A stretch of DNA of 64,000 bases. It comes from RUG100 sp050953405 (lineage in GTDB: Bacteria > Bacillota > Clostridia > Peptostreptococcales > Anaerovoracaceae). The position numbers and the translations under genes were made by a program. Positions within the stretch are counted from its first letter, which is position 1. The number at the start of each line of letters is the position of its first letter. The DNA is taken from positions 1,016,014-1,080,013 of the forward strand of contig JBMNMP010000001.1 of assembly GCA_050953405.1 (NCBI GenBank), read 5' to 3'. Below the pieces are notes generated by a model. It ran no database searches, was not told the DNA's origin, and worked only from the letters and a program-made list of their open reading frames with translations. Positions 43,419 to 51,231 of this stretch are shown here, in pieces.

Positions 43419-44008
43419 TACACTACATAAAAGGTCGCCTGACCATGAAGCTGGATAACTGCGTTGTCATCGAGACCGGCGGAGTGGGATTTGAGATTTT
43501 CACGCCTTCAAACAGCAGGTTTTACCTGGCTGAGGAAGGTGACGAAGTCACTGCGTTCACTGTGATGATTGTGCGTGAGGATGATATGAGTCTTTACGGG
43601 TTCGACGATAAGAGCGGACTGGAGCTTTTCAAGAAACTTATTACTGTAAACGGAGTCGGCGCCAAGGCGGCAATCGCCATACTTTCGACCATGCCGGCGA
43701 CAGAGCTGAAGAAAGCTATAGTTTTCGAGGATACGGCAATGCTGACCAGGGCTCAGGGCATAGGCAAGAAGACTGCACAGCGGATAGTGCTGGATCTGAA
43801 GGACAAACTGGACGATATACAGCCGCCGGAAGGAATGGACGCGGCCGGGATCGCGGACGCTGTACCACCGGAGGGAGCCCGGGCAGAGGCTGTCGATGCG
43901 CTGATCGCGCTGGGTTATTCGCGCAGTGAGGCGGCGGGAGCGCTGCTGGGCGTGAAGGAAGAAATGACGGCTGAAGGATACATAAAGTACGCACTGCAGA
44001 AAATGTAG
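43415..44008 (+). CDS. ruvA: Holliday junction DNA helicase subunit RuvA
   Basis: 197 residues. OB-fold N-terminus (MIHYIKGRLTMKLDNCVVIE), helix-hairpin-helix motifs (LITVNGVGAKAAIAIL, AQGIGKKTAQRIVLDLKDK) and a C-terminal three-helix domain that binds RuvB. It recognises the junction. Translation is coupled to ruvC by ATGA. Confidence 0.96.
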   Translation: MIHYIKGRLTMKLDNCVVIETGGVGFEIFTPSNSRFYLAEEGDEVTAFTVMIVREDDMSLYGFDDKSGLELFKKLITVNGVGAKAAIAILSTMPATELKKAIVFEDTAMLTRAQGIGKKTAQRIVLDLKDKLDDIQPPEGMDAAGIADAVPPEGARAEAVDALIALGYSRSEAAGALLGVKEEMTAEGYIKYALQKM

Positions 44009-44038
44009 CCTTGAGCGATTTGATATAAAGAGGATAAA

Positions 44039-45076
44039 ATGGACCAGGAAGAGAGAATTACAGCGCCGGCGGCGGCCGACATCGCGGAGGAGCGGAGTGA
44101 GAAGAGCCTCAGACCGCAGCATTTGGATGACTTTATCGGTCAGAAGACGGTCACTTCGAACCTCAAGGTTTTCATCGAGGCGGCAAAGTCGAGGCATGAA
44201 CCCCTGGATCACGTGTTGTTTTACGGACCCCCGGGACTGGGCAAGACTACCCTGGCCGGGATCATAGCAAACGAGCTGGGCGTGGACATCAGGATCACCA
44301 GCGGTCCGGCTATAGAGCGCGCGGGAGATCTGGCGGCCATACTGACGAATCTGAACGAAAACGACGTGCTCTTTATCGACGAGATACACAGGCTCAACCG
44401 CAGTGTGGAGGAAGTGTTGTATTCGGCGATGGAGGATTTTGCGCTGGATATCATCATCGGCAAGGGACCATCGGCCCGTTCCATCAGACTGGATCTGGCA
44501 AAATTCACACTCATCGGAGCAACAACCAGGGCGGGATCGCTATCGGCACCGCTGCGCGACCGCTTTGGCGTCATCTGTAAATTCGAAAATTATCACACGG
44601 GTGAGCTGAAGACCATCATCAGAAGATCAGCGTCCATTCTGGGCGTAGAGGTCGACGAGGAGTCGCTGCTGGAAATGGCTGTGCGCTCGCGGGGTACCCC
44701 GAGGGTCGCCAACCGTATGTTAAAGCGTGTGCGGGATTTTTCTCAGGTCAAGGGAAACGGCGTCATCGACATAGATATCACCAGGAAAGCACTGAATGCG
44801 CTGGGAGTAGATGATCTGGGCCTTGAGAACCTTGACAGGGAGATCCTGCAGGTTATAATAGAACGGTTCCATGGAGGCCCCGTCGGCATCGATACCATAG
44901 CGGCTGCCATCGGGGAGGAACGGATCACCATCGAGGATGTCTACGAGCCGTATCTGATTCAGGCAGGCCTGCTGCACAGGACAAAACAGGGCCGCGTGGC
45001 TTCGGATCTGGCTTACCAGCATCTGGGACTTTCCCTGGATGACGGGCAGATGACCATGGAAGAGACAAAGAAATAA
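44039..45076 (+). CDS. ruvB: Holliday junction DNA helicase RuvB
   Basis: 345 residues of AAA+ motor: LRPQHLDDFIGQ at the N-terminus, Walker A GPPGLGKTTLA, Walker B LFIDEIHRLNR, sensor 1 IGATTRAG, and the winged-helix C-terminus ending with TKQGRVASDLAYQHLG. It drives branch migration as a hexameric ring. Confidence 0.97.
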   Translation: MDQEERITAPAAADIAEERSEKSLRPQHLDDFIGQKTVTSNLKVFIEAAKSRHEPLDHVLFYGPPGLGKTTLAGIIANELGVDIRITSGPAIERAGDLAAILTNLNENDVLFIDEIHRLNRSVEEVLYSAMEDFALDIIIGKGPSARSIRLDLAKFTLIGATTRAGSLSAPLRDRFGVICKFENYHTGELKTIIRRSASILGVEVDEESLLEMAVRSRGTPRVANRMLKRVRDFSQVKGNGVIDIDITRKALNALGVDDLGLENLDREILQVIIERFHGGPVGIDTIAAAIGEERITIEDVYEPYLIQAGLLHRTKQGRVASDLAYQHLGLSLDDGQMTMEETKK

Positions 45077-45099
45077 CTGAAGAAAACGCGGAGATATAA

Positions 45100-46146
45100 A
45101 TGAAAGTAAGCGATTTTGATTATGATCTGCCTGAAGAGCTGATAGCTCAGCAGCCGAGCGACAAGAGGGACGAGTGCCGCCTGATGGTGCTCGATCGCAA
45201 GAGCGGCGGCATCAAGCACGATCATTTCTATAATATTACTGATTATCTGAAAGAGGGCGACTGTCTGGTACTCAACGATTCCAGAGTTCTGCCGGCTCGT
45301 CTTTTTGGTGTCAAAGAAAAAACCGGGGCTCACATAGAGTTCCTGCTGATCAAGAGGATCGAAGGTGACCGCTGGGAGACCATGGTGCGGCCGGGGCGGC
45401 GCTGCAAACCAGGTGACCGCATCAGGTTCGCCGACGATTTCGCTGCAGACATACTCGATTACGGCAAGGACGGGACCCGGATCGTCGAATTCCATTATCA
45501 GGGAATTTTCATGGAGCGCCTGGAGCAGATCGGTGCGATGCCGCTGCCGCCGTACATAGAGAGGCCGGCAGACGATGCCGACAGAGAACGCTACCAGACC
45601 GTTTACTCGAAGATCGACGGCTCCGTGGCCGCGCCGACGGCGGGACTGCATTTCACTGAAGAACTGCTGGAAAAAGTCAGAGAAAAGGGCGTCAAACTGG
45701 CTTATGTGACCCTGCACGTCGGCATCGGAACCTTTCGCCCGGTGAAGGTCGATGAGGTCGAGGAACATCACATGCATTTCGAGGAGTACAGCATTTCTCA
45801 GGAAAGCGCCGACATGATCAACAGCACCAAACGCGCCGGCGGGCGCATCGTCAGTGTGGGGACGACTTCCACGAGAACGGTGGAATCGGCGGCGGTGCCC
45901 GCAGAAGAGGGAGCCGCAGACTGGGAAGTCAAGGCGGGACACAGCAGCACGGGGATCTTCATTTATCCCGGCTATGAATTCAAGATCATCGATTCGCTGA
46001 TCACGAATTTTCATCTGCCGAAGTCGACACTGTTGATGCTGATCTCGGCGCTTTACGACCGCGAAAAGATACTGCAGGCTTATGAGGTCGCCAAGGAGGA
46101 AAAGTATCGCTTTTTCAGCTATGGTGACGCGATGCTGATTTTATAG
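45100..46146 (+). CDS. queA: S-adenosylmethionine:tRNA ribosyltransferase-isomerase QueA
   Basis: 348 residues of standard length. It begins with DFDYDLPEELIAQQPSDKRDECRL and has the conserved APTAGLHFTEEL and VGTTSTRTVES motifs. It adds the cyclopentene ring (epoxyqueuosine) to preQ1 in tRNA at G34. It lies between ruvB and tgt in the order common to Firmicutes, so queuosine genes share the SOS-linked operon. Confidence 0.96.
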   Translation: MKVSDFDYDLPEELIAQQPSDKRDECRLMVLDRKSGGIKHDHFYNITDYLKEGDCLVLNDSRVLPARLFGVKEKTGAHIEFLLIKRIEGDRWETMVRPGRRCKPGDRIRFADDFAADILDYGKDGTRIVEFHYQGIFMERLEQIGAMPLPPYIERPADDADRERYQTVYSKIDGSVAAPTAGLHFTEELLEKVREKGVKLAYVTLHVGIGTFRPVKVDEVEEHHMHFEEYSISQESADMINSTKRAGGRIVSVGTTSTRTVESAAVPAEEGAADWEVKAGHSSTGIFIYPGYEFKIIDSLITNFHLPKSTLLMLISALYDREKILQAYEVAKEEKYRFFSYGDAMLIL

Positions 46147-46154
46147 GAGAGGAT

Positions 46155-47267
46155 ATGACAGCTGTAACATACAAGCTTTTACATAAAGACGGAAAGGCGC
46201 GGCGCGGCGAGATAACGACGCCGCACGGGACCATACAGACGCCGGTATTCATGCCGGTGGGCACTGCGGCTTCGGTCAAGGCCATGAAGCCCGAGGATGT
46301 GGAGAAAGTGGGCGCAGAGATCATACTGGCGAATACGTATCATCTTTATCTGCGGCCGGGACACGAGATCGTCAGGGAGGCCGGCGGGCTGCACAAGTTC
46401 ATGAACTGGAAGAAGCCGATCCTCACGGACAGCGGCGGTTTTCAGGTGTTCAGCCTGGGCGCACTGCGACAGATCAGCGAAGAAGGCGTCCGGTTCGCCA
46501 GCCATATCGATGGCTCGCGGCATATGCTGAGTCCCGAAAAGTCCATAGAAATACAGAATGCGCTGGGGTCCGACATCATCATGGGCTTTGACGAGTGCGC
46601 GCCGTATCCGGCAGACCGTGAATATGTGCGGCCTTCGATGGAACGGACGACGCGCTGGATGGAGCGCTGCAAGGAAGCTCACAAAGACACCGAAAGGCAG
46701 AGCCTCTTTGGCATCGTGCAGGGCGGCATGTACCGCGACCTGAGGAAGGAAAGCGCAGATGCTCTGGTGAAGATGGATTTTCCCGGCTATGCGATCGGCG
46801 GACTCTCGGTGGGCGAACCGAGAGAGACGATGTGTGAAGTGCTGGATTATTGCGTGGACTGGCTGCCGGACGACAAGCCGCGCTATCTCATGGGCGTGGG
46901 GACGCCTGACTATCTGTTCGAATCGGTGGAGCGCGGCCTCGATATGTTCGACTGCGTGGAGCCTACTCGCATAGCACGTCACGGAATGGCGACCACCAGC
47001 CACGGACGCATAAATATCAAGAACAAAAAATTTGAACGCGATTTTTCACCTCTCGATCCGGAGTGCGACTGCTACGTCTGCCGCAATTACAGCCGGGCTT
47101 ACCTGAGACATCTCTTCAAATCCGGCGAGATGCTGAGTGCGATGCTGTTGTCGGAGCACAATCTGTACTTCCTTGCAAAGACCATGGCCGGGATCCGCAG
47201 ATCAATCGAAGAGAACCGCTTTGCAGAATATAAAGAGGAGTTTTACCGAAAATATGGATACCTATAA
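46155..47267 (+). CDS. tgt: Queuine/preQ1 tRNA-ribosyltransferase Tgt
   Basis: 370 residues. TIM barrel with TDSGGFQVFSLG (catalytic Asp region), GVGTPDYLFESVERG with DCVEPTRIARHGMATT (nucleophile Asp), and the zinc site CDCYVCRNYSRAYLRHLF. It exchanges G34 for preQ1 in tRNAs with GUN anticodons. TAGGAGAGG precedes the start, 8 bases after queA. No yajC follows, unlike many relatives. Confidence 0.97.
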   Translation: MTAVTYKLLHKDGKARRGEITTPHGTIQTPVFMPVGTAASVKAMKPEDVEKVGAEIILANTYHLYLRPGHEIVREAGGLHKFMNWKKPILTDSGGFQVFSLGALRQISEEGVRFASHIDGSRHMLSPEKSIEIQNALGSDIIMGFDECAPYPADREYVRPSMERTTRWMERCKEAHKDTERQSLFGIVQGGMYRDLRKESADALVKMDFPGYAIGGLSVGEPRETMCEVLDYCVDWLPDDKPRYLMGVGTPDYLFESVERGLDMFDCVEPTRIARHGMATTSHGRINIKNKKFERDFSPLDPECDCYVCRNYSRAYLRHLFKSGEMLSAMLLSEHNLYFLAKTMAGIRRSIEENRFAEYKEEFYRKYGYL

Positions 47268-48432
47268 GATGCTGGAAAAATGCCCGCACGATGAGTTCTG
47301 CGGCGGCTGTGTCTATCAGGGCACAGCTTATGAAGAGCAGTTGAAGATCAAAGAGAATGAAGTCCTAAAGCTGCTGGATGACAAGGGCCTGAGCCCCGAG
47401 GTCATCGATCCCATGGAACCGAGCCCAACGATCTACAGATATCGAAACAAGATGGAATACACTTTCGGCGACCTCGTGAAGGACGGCCCCCTGACGCTGG
47501 GTATGCACAAAAAGGGCAACTTTATGTCCATAGTGACTGTGGATCACTGCCAGCTGGTGCACGAGGACTTCAACATCGTGCTGTCTGCGGTCCTCGATTT
47601 CTGCAGCGGATACACCAAGTACCACAAGAAAAAGCACCGCGGATTGCTGCGCAACCTGATCATAAGGGCGGGGCAGCACACCGGTGAGATGATCATCAAT
47701 ATAGTGACCACCAGCGAACCCGGCTTTGACGAGGCTGGCTTTGCTGCCATGCTGCAGGAGCTCGGCGGCAGGCTGGAGCACGAGATCGTGGGCATCATGC
47801 GCACCTTCAACGATGATAAGGGTGACGCCGTGAAAGTCGACCAGATGAAGGTGCTCCGGGGTGTCGACCATTACCATGAAAAGATCATGGGTCTCGACTT
47901 CAAAGTAAGCGCGTTTTCATTTTTCCAGACCAATGTCCTTGCGGTGGAAAACCTTTACTCCACAGCACTGAATCTTCTGGATGATTACGAGAACAAGAAT
48001 GTCTTTGATCTGTTCTGCGGCACGGGAACGATCACACAGACGCTGGCCGGAAAGGCGGGACATGTCACCGGTGTAGAGCTGGTGGAAGAAGCGGTAGATG
48101 CCGCCCGCAAAAACGCAGAGCTGAACGGCCTCACAAACTGCGACTTCATCGCCGGCGATGTTTTCCAGGTGCTCTCGGAGCTGGATGAAAAGCCGGATGT
48201 CATCGTGGTCGATCCGCCGCGCGCCGGAATCTCGGAGAAAGCCCTGGACCGCATCATCAGCTACGATGTGGAGCAGATCGTGTACATATCCTGCAATACG
48301 AAGACCCTGGTGCAGAACCTGTACTACCTGGAATACTACGGATACAAAGTCAAATACCTGAAACCGTTTGACAATTTTCCTTTTACAAAGCATGTGGAGA
48401 CGGTCTGTTTGATGTCAAGGGACGAAGGATAA
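47254..48432 (+). CDS. 23S rRNA (uracil-5-)-methyltransferase, RlmD/RumA family
   Basis: About 392 residues. Iron-sulfur cysteines in CPHDEFCGGC, SAM motif FDLFCGTGTITQTL, VDPPRAGIS and the catalytic Cys in YISCNTKTL. The N-terminal TRAM domain typical of RlmD is missing, as in many shorter Firmicutes paralogs. The start at 47254 overlaps tgt by 14 bases behind GAGGAG; an ATG at 47269 is possible. It is last in the ruv-queA-tgt group. The exact uridine modified is not predictable. Confidence 0.88.
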   Translation: MDTYKMLEKCPHDEFCGGCVYQGTAYEEQLKIKENEVLKLLDDKGLSPEVIDPMEPSPTIYRYRNKMEYTFGDLVKDGPLTLGMHKKGNFMSIVTVDHCQLVHEDFNIVLSAVLDFCSGYTKYHKKKHRGLLRNLIIRAGQHTGEMIINIVTTSEPGFDEAGFAAMLQELGGRLEHEIVGIMRTFNDDKGDAVKVDQMKVLRGVDHYHEKIMGLDFKVSAFSFFQTNVLAVENLYSTALNLLDDYENKNVFDLFCGTGTITQTLAGKAGHVTGVELVEEAVDAARKNAELNGLTNCDFIAGDVFQVLSELDEKPDVIVVDPPRAGISEKALDRIISYDVEQIVYISCNTKTLVQNLYYLEYYGYKVKYLKPFDNFPFTKHVETVCLMSRDEG

Positions 48433-48550
48433 TAGCCGCGAAAGCCCAGTAATACTGCGGTTTTCGGGCAATCGAACAAATTCGGCATCGGGCAGACAGA
48501 ACGCTTCTCGGTAACTTATCCACGGGCAAATCAGCTCAAAAAGTGTGAGA

Positions 48551-48600
48551 GTTGAGTTGCCAAGTTAGATGTCACTATGTTGAGTTGCCGAGTTGGATGT
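48551..48600 (+). repeat. Short tandem repeat, 28-bp period
   Basis: GTTGAGTTGCCAAGTTAGAT and a near copy (20 of 22 bases equal) lie 28 bases apart in the 219-base gap before the GyrI-like gene. No gene or clear promoter was found in this gap; it marks the start of the accessory region. Confidence 0.6.
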
Positions 48601-48651
48601 TGGGGAGTTGTGGCTGTGAGATAGATGTCAGGAAAAATAGGAGGAAGCGTT

Positions 48652-49284
48652 ATGGCTTTTGATTATAAAAAAGAGTATAAGGAATTCTACATGCCAAAGA
48701 ATAAACCGTCTATCGTGACTGTTCCGGGCATGAACTATATTGCGGTTCGCGGACATGGCGATCCGAACGCGGAGGATGGAGAGTATAAGCAGTCTATCGG
48801 GCTGCTTTATAGTATCGCCTTCACGATCAAGATGAGCAAAAAGGGAGATCACCAGATTGATGGTTATTTCGATTATGTAGTTCCTCCGCTGGAAGGATTC
48901 TGGTGGCAGGATGGTGTAGAAGGAATCGATTATGCTCACAAGGAAAACTTCGAGTGGATCTCCGTCATTCGTCTGCCAGATTTCGTTACAAAGGTTGATT
49001 TTGACTGGGCGATTGAGGAAGCTACCAAGAAGAAAAAGACAGACTTTTCAAAGGTCGAATTTCTGACCTATGATGAGGGCTTGTGCGTTCAGTGCATGCA
49101 CATCGGGTCTTATGACGATGAGCCTGCCACTGTCGCACTTATGCACGAATACATGGAGCAGCAGGGCTATGTTCTGGATATTACAGAGCAGCGTTTGCAT
49201 CATGAAATTTATCTGAGTGATGCCAGAAAGGTTGCGCCGGAGAAGTTAAAAACGGTGATCAGACATCCTATAAGGAAAGCGTGA
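48652..49284 (+). CDS. GyrI-like small-molecule-binding protein
   Basis: About 210 residues. It resembles the stand-alone GyrI-like domain proteins (start MAFDYKKEYKEFYMPKN, with VPGMNYIAVRGHGDPN and EGFWWQDG). The family binds or hydrolyses small hydrophobic compounds and often sits beside regulators. The ATG follows ATAGGAGGAAG; the frame from 48625 is longer but lacks such a site. Its stop overlaps the GTG of the next gene. Confidence 0.85.
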   Translation: MAFDYKKEYKEFYMPKNKPSIVTVPGMNYIAVRGHGDPNAEDGEYKQSIGLLYSIAFTIKMSKKGDHQIDGYFDYVVPPLEGFWWQDGVEGIDYAHKENFEWISVIRLPDFVTKVDFDWAIEEATKKKKTDFSKVEFLTYDEGLCVQCMHIGSYDDEPATVALMHEYMEQQGYVLDITEQRLHHEIYLSDARKVAPEKLKTVIRHPIRKA

Positions 49285-49790
49285 CAAGAATGAATGTAAT
49301 ATTGGAAAAGTGGACACAAGAGTTTAAGCCTGAGCTTATTAAGATTTGCAATGAAGTGGATCGCTCCTATCTGTCAAACCGATTACCCTTTCCTTATACC
49401 GAGGAATCAGCGGATTGGTGGTTAGGAATGGTATCTGAGCACGATGGAAAGGACGGTATTTTTCGAGCAATTGTAGCTGATGGTAAAATTGTCGGAAACA
49501 TCTCAGTCGAGCAAAAATCAGATGTCTACTGCAAGGACGGAGAGATCGGGTATCTGCTCTTGACAGATTGCTGGTCAAAGGGAATCATGACAGAAGCTGT
49601 TCGTCAGATTTGTGCCGCAGCCTTTTTGGAATTAGATATCATCCGCATCACAGGGCTTGTATATGCTCCGAAAGTGGCATCACAGAGAGTGCTGGAGAAA
49701 AATAGCTTTATACGGGAAGGCACACAGAAAAGTGCTGTTTATAAAAATGGGCAAATTTATGATCTGTTTCTATATGCGAAGTTAAAGTAA
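49281..49790 (+). CDS. GNAT family N-acetyltransferase
   Basis: 169 residues. GNAT fold of the RimJ/RimL type: IVGNISVEQ, IGYLLLTDCWSKGIMTEAVRQICAAAF-like core (cofactor loop W-S-K-G-I-M), and RVLEKNSFIREGT near the end. Substrate unknown, perhaps a small molecule or protein N-terminus. The start is GTG at 49281 (GTGA overlap) or ATG at 49290. Confidence 0.87.
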   Translation: MTRMNVILEKWTQEFKPELIKICNEVDRSYLSNRLPFPYTEESADWWLGMVSEHDGKDGIFRAIVADGKIVGNISVEQKSDVYCKDGEIGYLLLTDCWSKGIMTEAVRQICAAAFLELDIIRITGLVYAPKVASQRVLEKNSFIREGTQKSAVYKNGQIYDLFLYAKLK

Positions 49791-49902
49791 AATGAGCTTT
49801 TCTGCACTCAACCAGCGGTAGAATTGCAGGAAATCAACCTAAGGTTCGTGTGAATTTACATGAATTCCGGCTATGCTTGAGTCATGAAAGGAGGTGCCCG
49901 AT

Positions 49903-50049
49903 ATGGATCAAATCAAAATTGGAAAATTCATAGCATCCTGCAGGAAGGAACAGGGCATGACTCAGGCAGTCCTTGCCGAGAAGCTCGGAATCAGTGACCG
50001 GGCGATATCAAAATGGGAGACTGGAGTTTCCCAAACAAAAGGATATTAA
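49903..50049 (+). pseudogene. XRE regulator, 5' fragment (interrupted)
   Basis: A strong AAAGGAGGTG precedes an ATG that encodes an XRE helix-turn-helix (KEQGMTQAVLAEKLGISDRA, then ISKWE). After Glu39 the frame runs into foreign DNA and stops at 50047. The missing part continues at 56385: joining the GA at 50017-50018 to that at 56385-56386 restores ISKWETGKSMPDSGIM without a gap. The reconstructed protein has 204 residues: HTH, two membrane helices and a zinc ribbon. It is disrupted by the mobile element. Confidence 0.9.
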
Positions 50050-50367
50050 GAAATAACCTGTGTTTGCCTGCTTGCAAACAAAAGAATATTGCTACTAAGC
50101 TAAGAGATACTGCATAGGTGTGTTGGTATCTCTTTTTTTATGCTGCGAAACAGCACACTATTTCATTTCTGCTTGTTCGTTATCAACGTCTTAGCTCATA
50201 GCTTGTCAAGAACCTGTTGCAACGCAATGCGTCAGCACTCTTTACAAGCTGTGTGATAAGGCGTATCTTCTTGATGGCAGAAATTACCAAGCATTTTACT
50301 TTTACAGTAAGGTGCTTTTTTGTTTATGATATTTATCTATATCCATAGGAAGGAGGATTAATAAAAA
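50050..50367 (+). other. Non-coding left end of the element
   Basis: 318 bases without a gene. A dyad TGTTTGC/GCAAACA (50061-50067, 50074-50080) lies near the end and might be part of the recombination site. A terminator hairpin is at 50103-50140. Near 50294-50325 AAGCATTTTACTTTTACAGT and AAGGTGC form a weak second hairpin before T residues. AGGAAGGAGG at the end serves the resolvase gene. Confidence 0.55.
50103..50140 (+). terminator. Terminator in element left end
   Basis: AGAGATAC (50103-50110) pairs with GTATCTCT (50126-50133), followed by T residues. It would stop transcription entering from the disrupted regulator gene. Confidence 0.75.
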
Positions 50368-50976
50368 ATGGCACAGGTTTATGGATATGTACGGGTTTCC
50401 AGCATAGACCAAAATGAGGAACGACAGATTGTCGAACTATCAAAAAGAAATGTACTTTCAAAAAATATCTACATAGACAAGCAGTCTGGAAAAAGTTTTG
50501 AACGTCCGCAATATAAAAAGCTTGTAAGAAAGCTAAAACAAGGCGATTTGCTTTATATTTTAAGCATTGACCGACTAGGCAGGAACTATCTTGAAATACA
50601 GGAGCAATGGAGAATACTGACGAACGAAAAAGGGATTGATATATGCGTTATAGATATTCCCTTGTTAGATACAAGGAATGGAAAAGATTTAATGGGAACA
50701 TTCATTGCCGACCTCGTATTACAGATACTATCGTTCGTGGCACAGAATGAGCGTGAAAACATCAGAAAAAGACAGGCACAGGGCATTGCGGTGGCAAAGG
50801 CAAAAGGAATAAAATTCGGCAGACCAGAAATCGCGCTTCCAGAGAACTTTGGGGAGCTTGTCCATGAATGGGAAAAGAAAAGGCTTCCTCTATCGGAAGT
50901 CTTGGAAGTATGCAAAATGAGTGAAGCCACATTTTACAGGAAATTAAGGGAATATCGCTTATTAAAACAAAAATAA
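50368..50976 (+). CDS. Small serine recombinase (resolvase/invertase)
   Basis: 202 residues. Resolvase catalytic domain with the nucleophile in YGYVRVSSIDQNEERQ (Ser11 most likely), LYILSIDRLGRNY and the long E helix with VAQNERENIRKRQAQGI; C-terminal helix-turn-helix (LSEVLEVCKMSEATFYRKL). It is complete. Direct repeats just downstream (50998 and 51143) could be its binding sites. It is unlikely to be the integrase that made the GA junctions, because the large-recombinase remnant lies at the right end. Confidence 0.9.
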   Translation: MAQVYGYVRVSSIDQNEERQIVELSKRNVLSKNIYIDKQSGKSFERPQYKKLVRKLKQGDLLYILSIDRLGRNYLEIQEQWRILTNEKGIDICVIDIPLLDTRNGKDLMGTFIADLVLQILSFVAQNERENIRKRQAQGIAVAKAKGIKFGRPEIALPENFGELVHEWEKKRLPLSEVLEVCKMSEATFYRKLREYRLLKQK

Positions 50977-50997
50977 TTTGTGCTGAACTCTTAAAAG

Positions 50998-51159
50998 GTA
51001 CACTTTTTGATAATCATGAGTCAGGGAATACCATCAACCTTAGCAAGAGATTATGGTTAGAAAAACGGCTAAAAATACCACGAGTATTGAAAAAATAGGC
51101 ATTATCGCTTATAATGGAAGTGATACAATAGACTGTTAAAAAGTGTACTTTTTGATAAT
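50998..51159 (+). repeat. Paired direct repeats near resolvase gene
   Basis: GTACACTTTTTGATAAT (50998-51014) and GTGTACTTTTTGATAAT (51143-51159) agree at 15 of 17 bases, 145 bases apart, in the 255-base gap between the resolvase and surface-protein genes. The gap has no gene. The pair may be resolvase sites or operators of the surface protein gene. Confidence 0.55.
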
Positions 51160-51231
51160 GATATAAAAGCAGGAAGGGAGGAATAGAATTTTTTAATCGT
51201 CTGTTGTAAATTTAAGAAAGGAGAAAGAACA

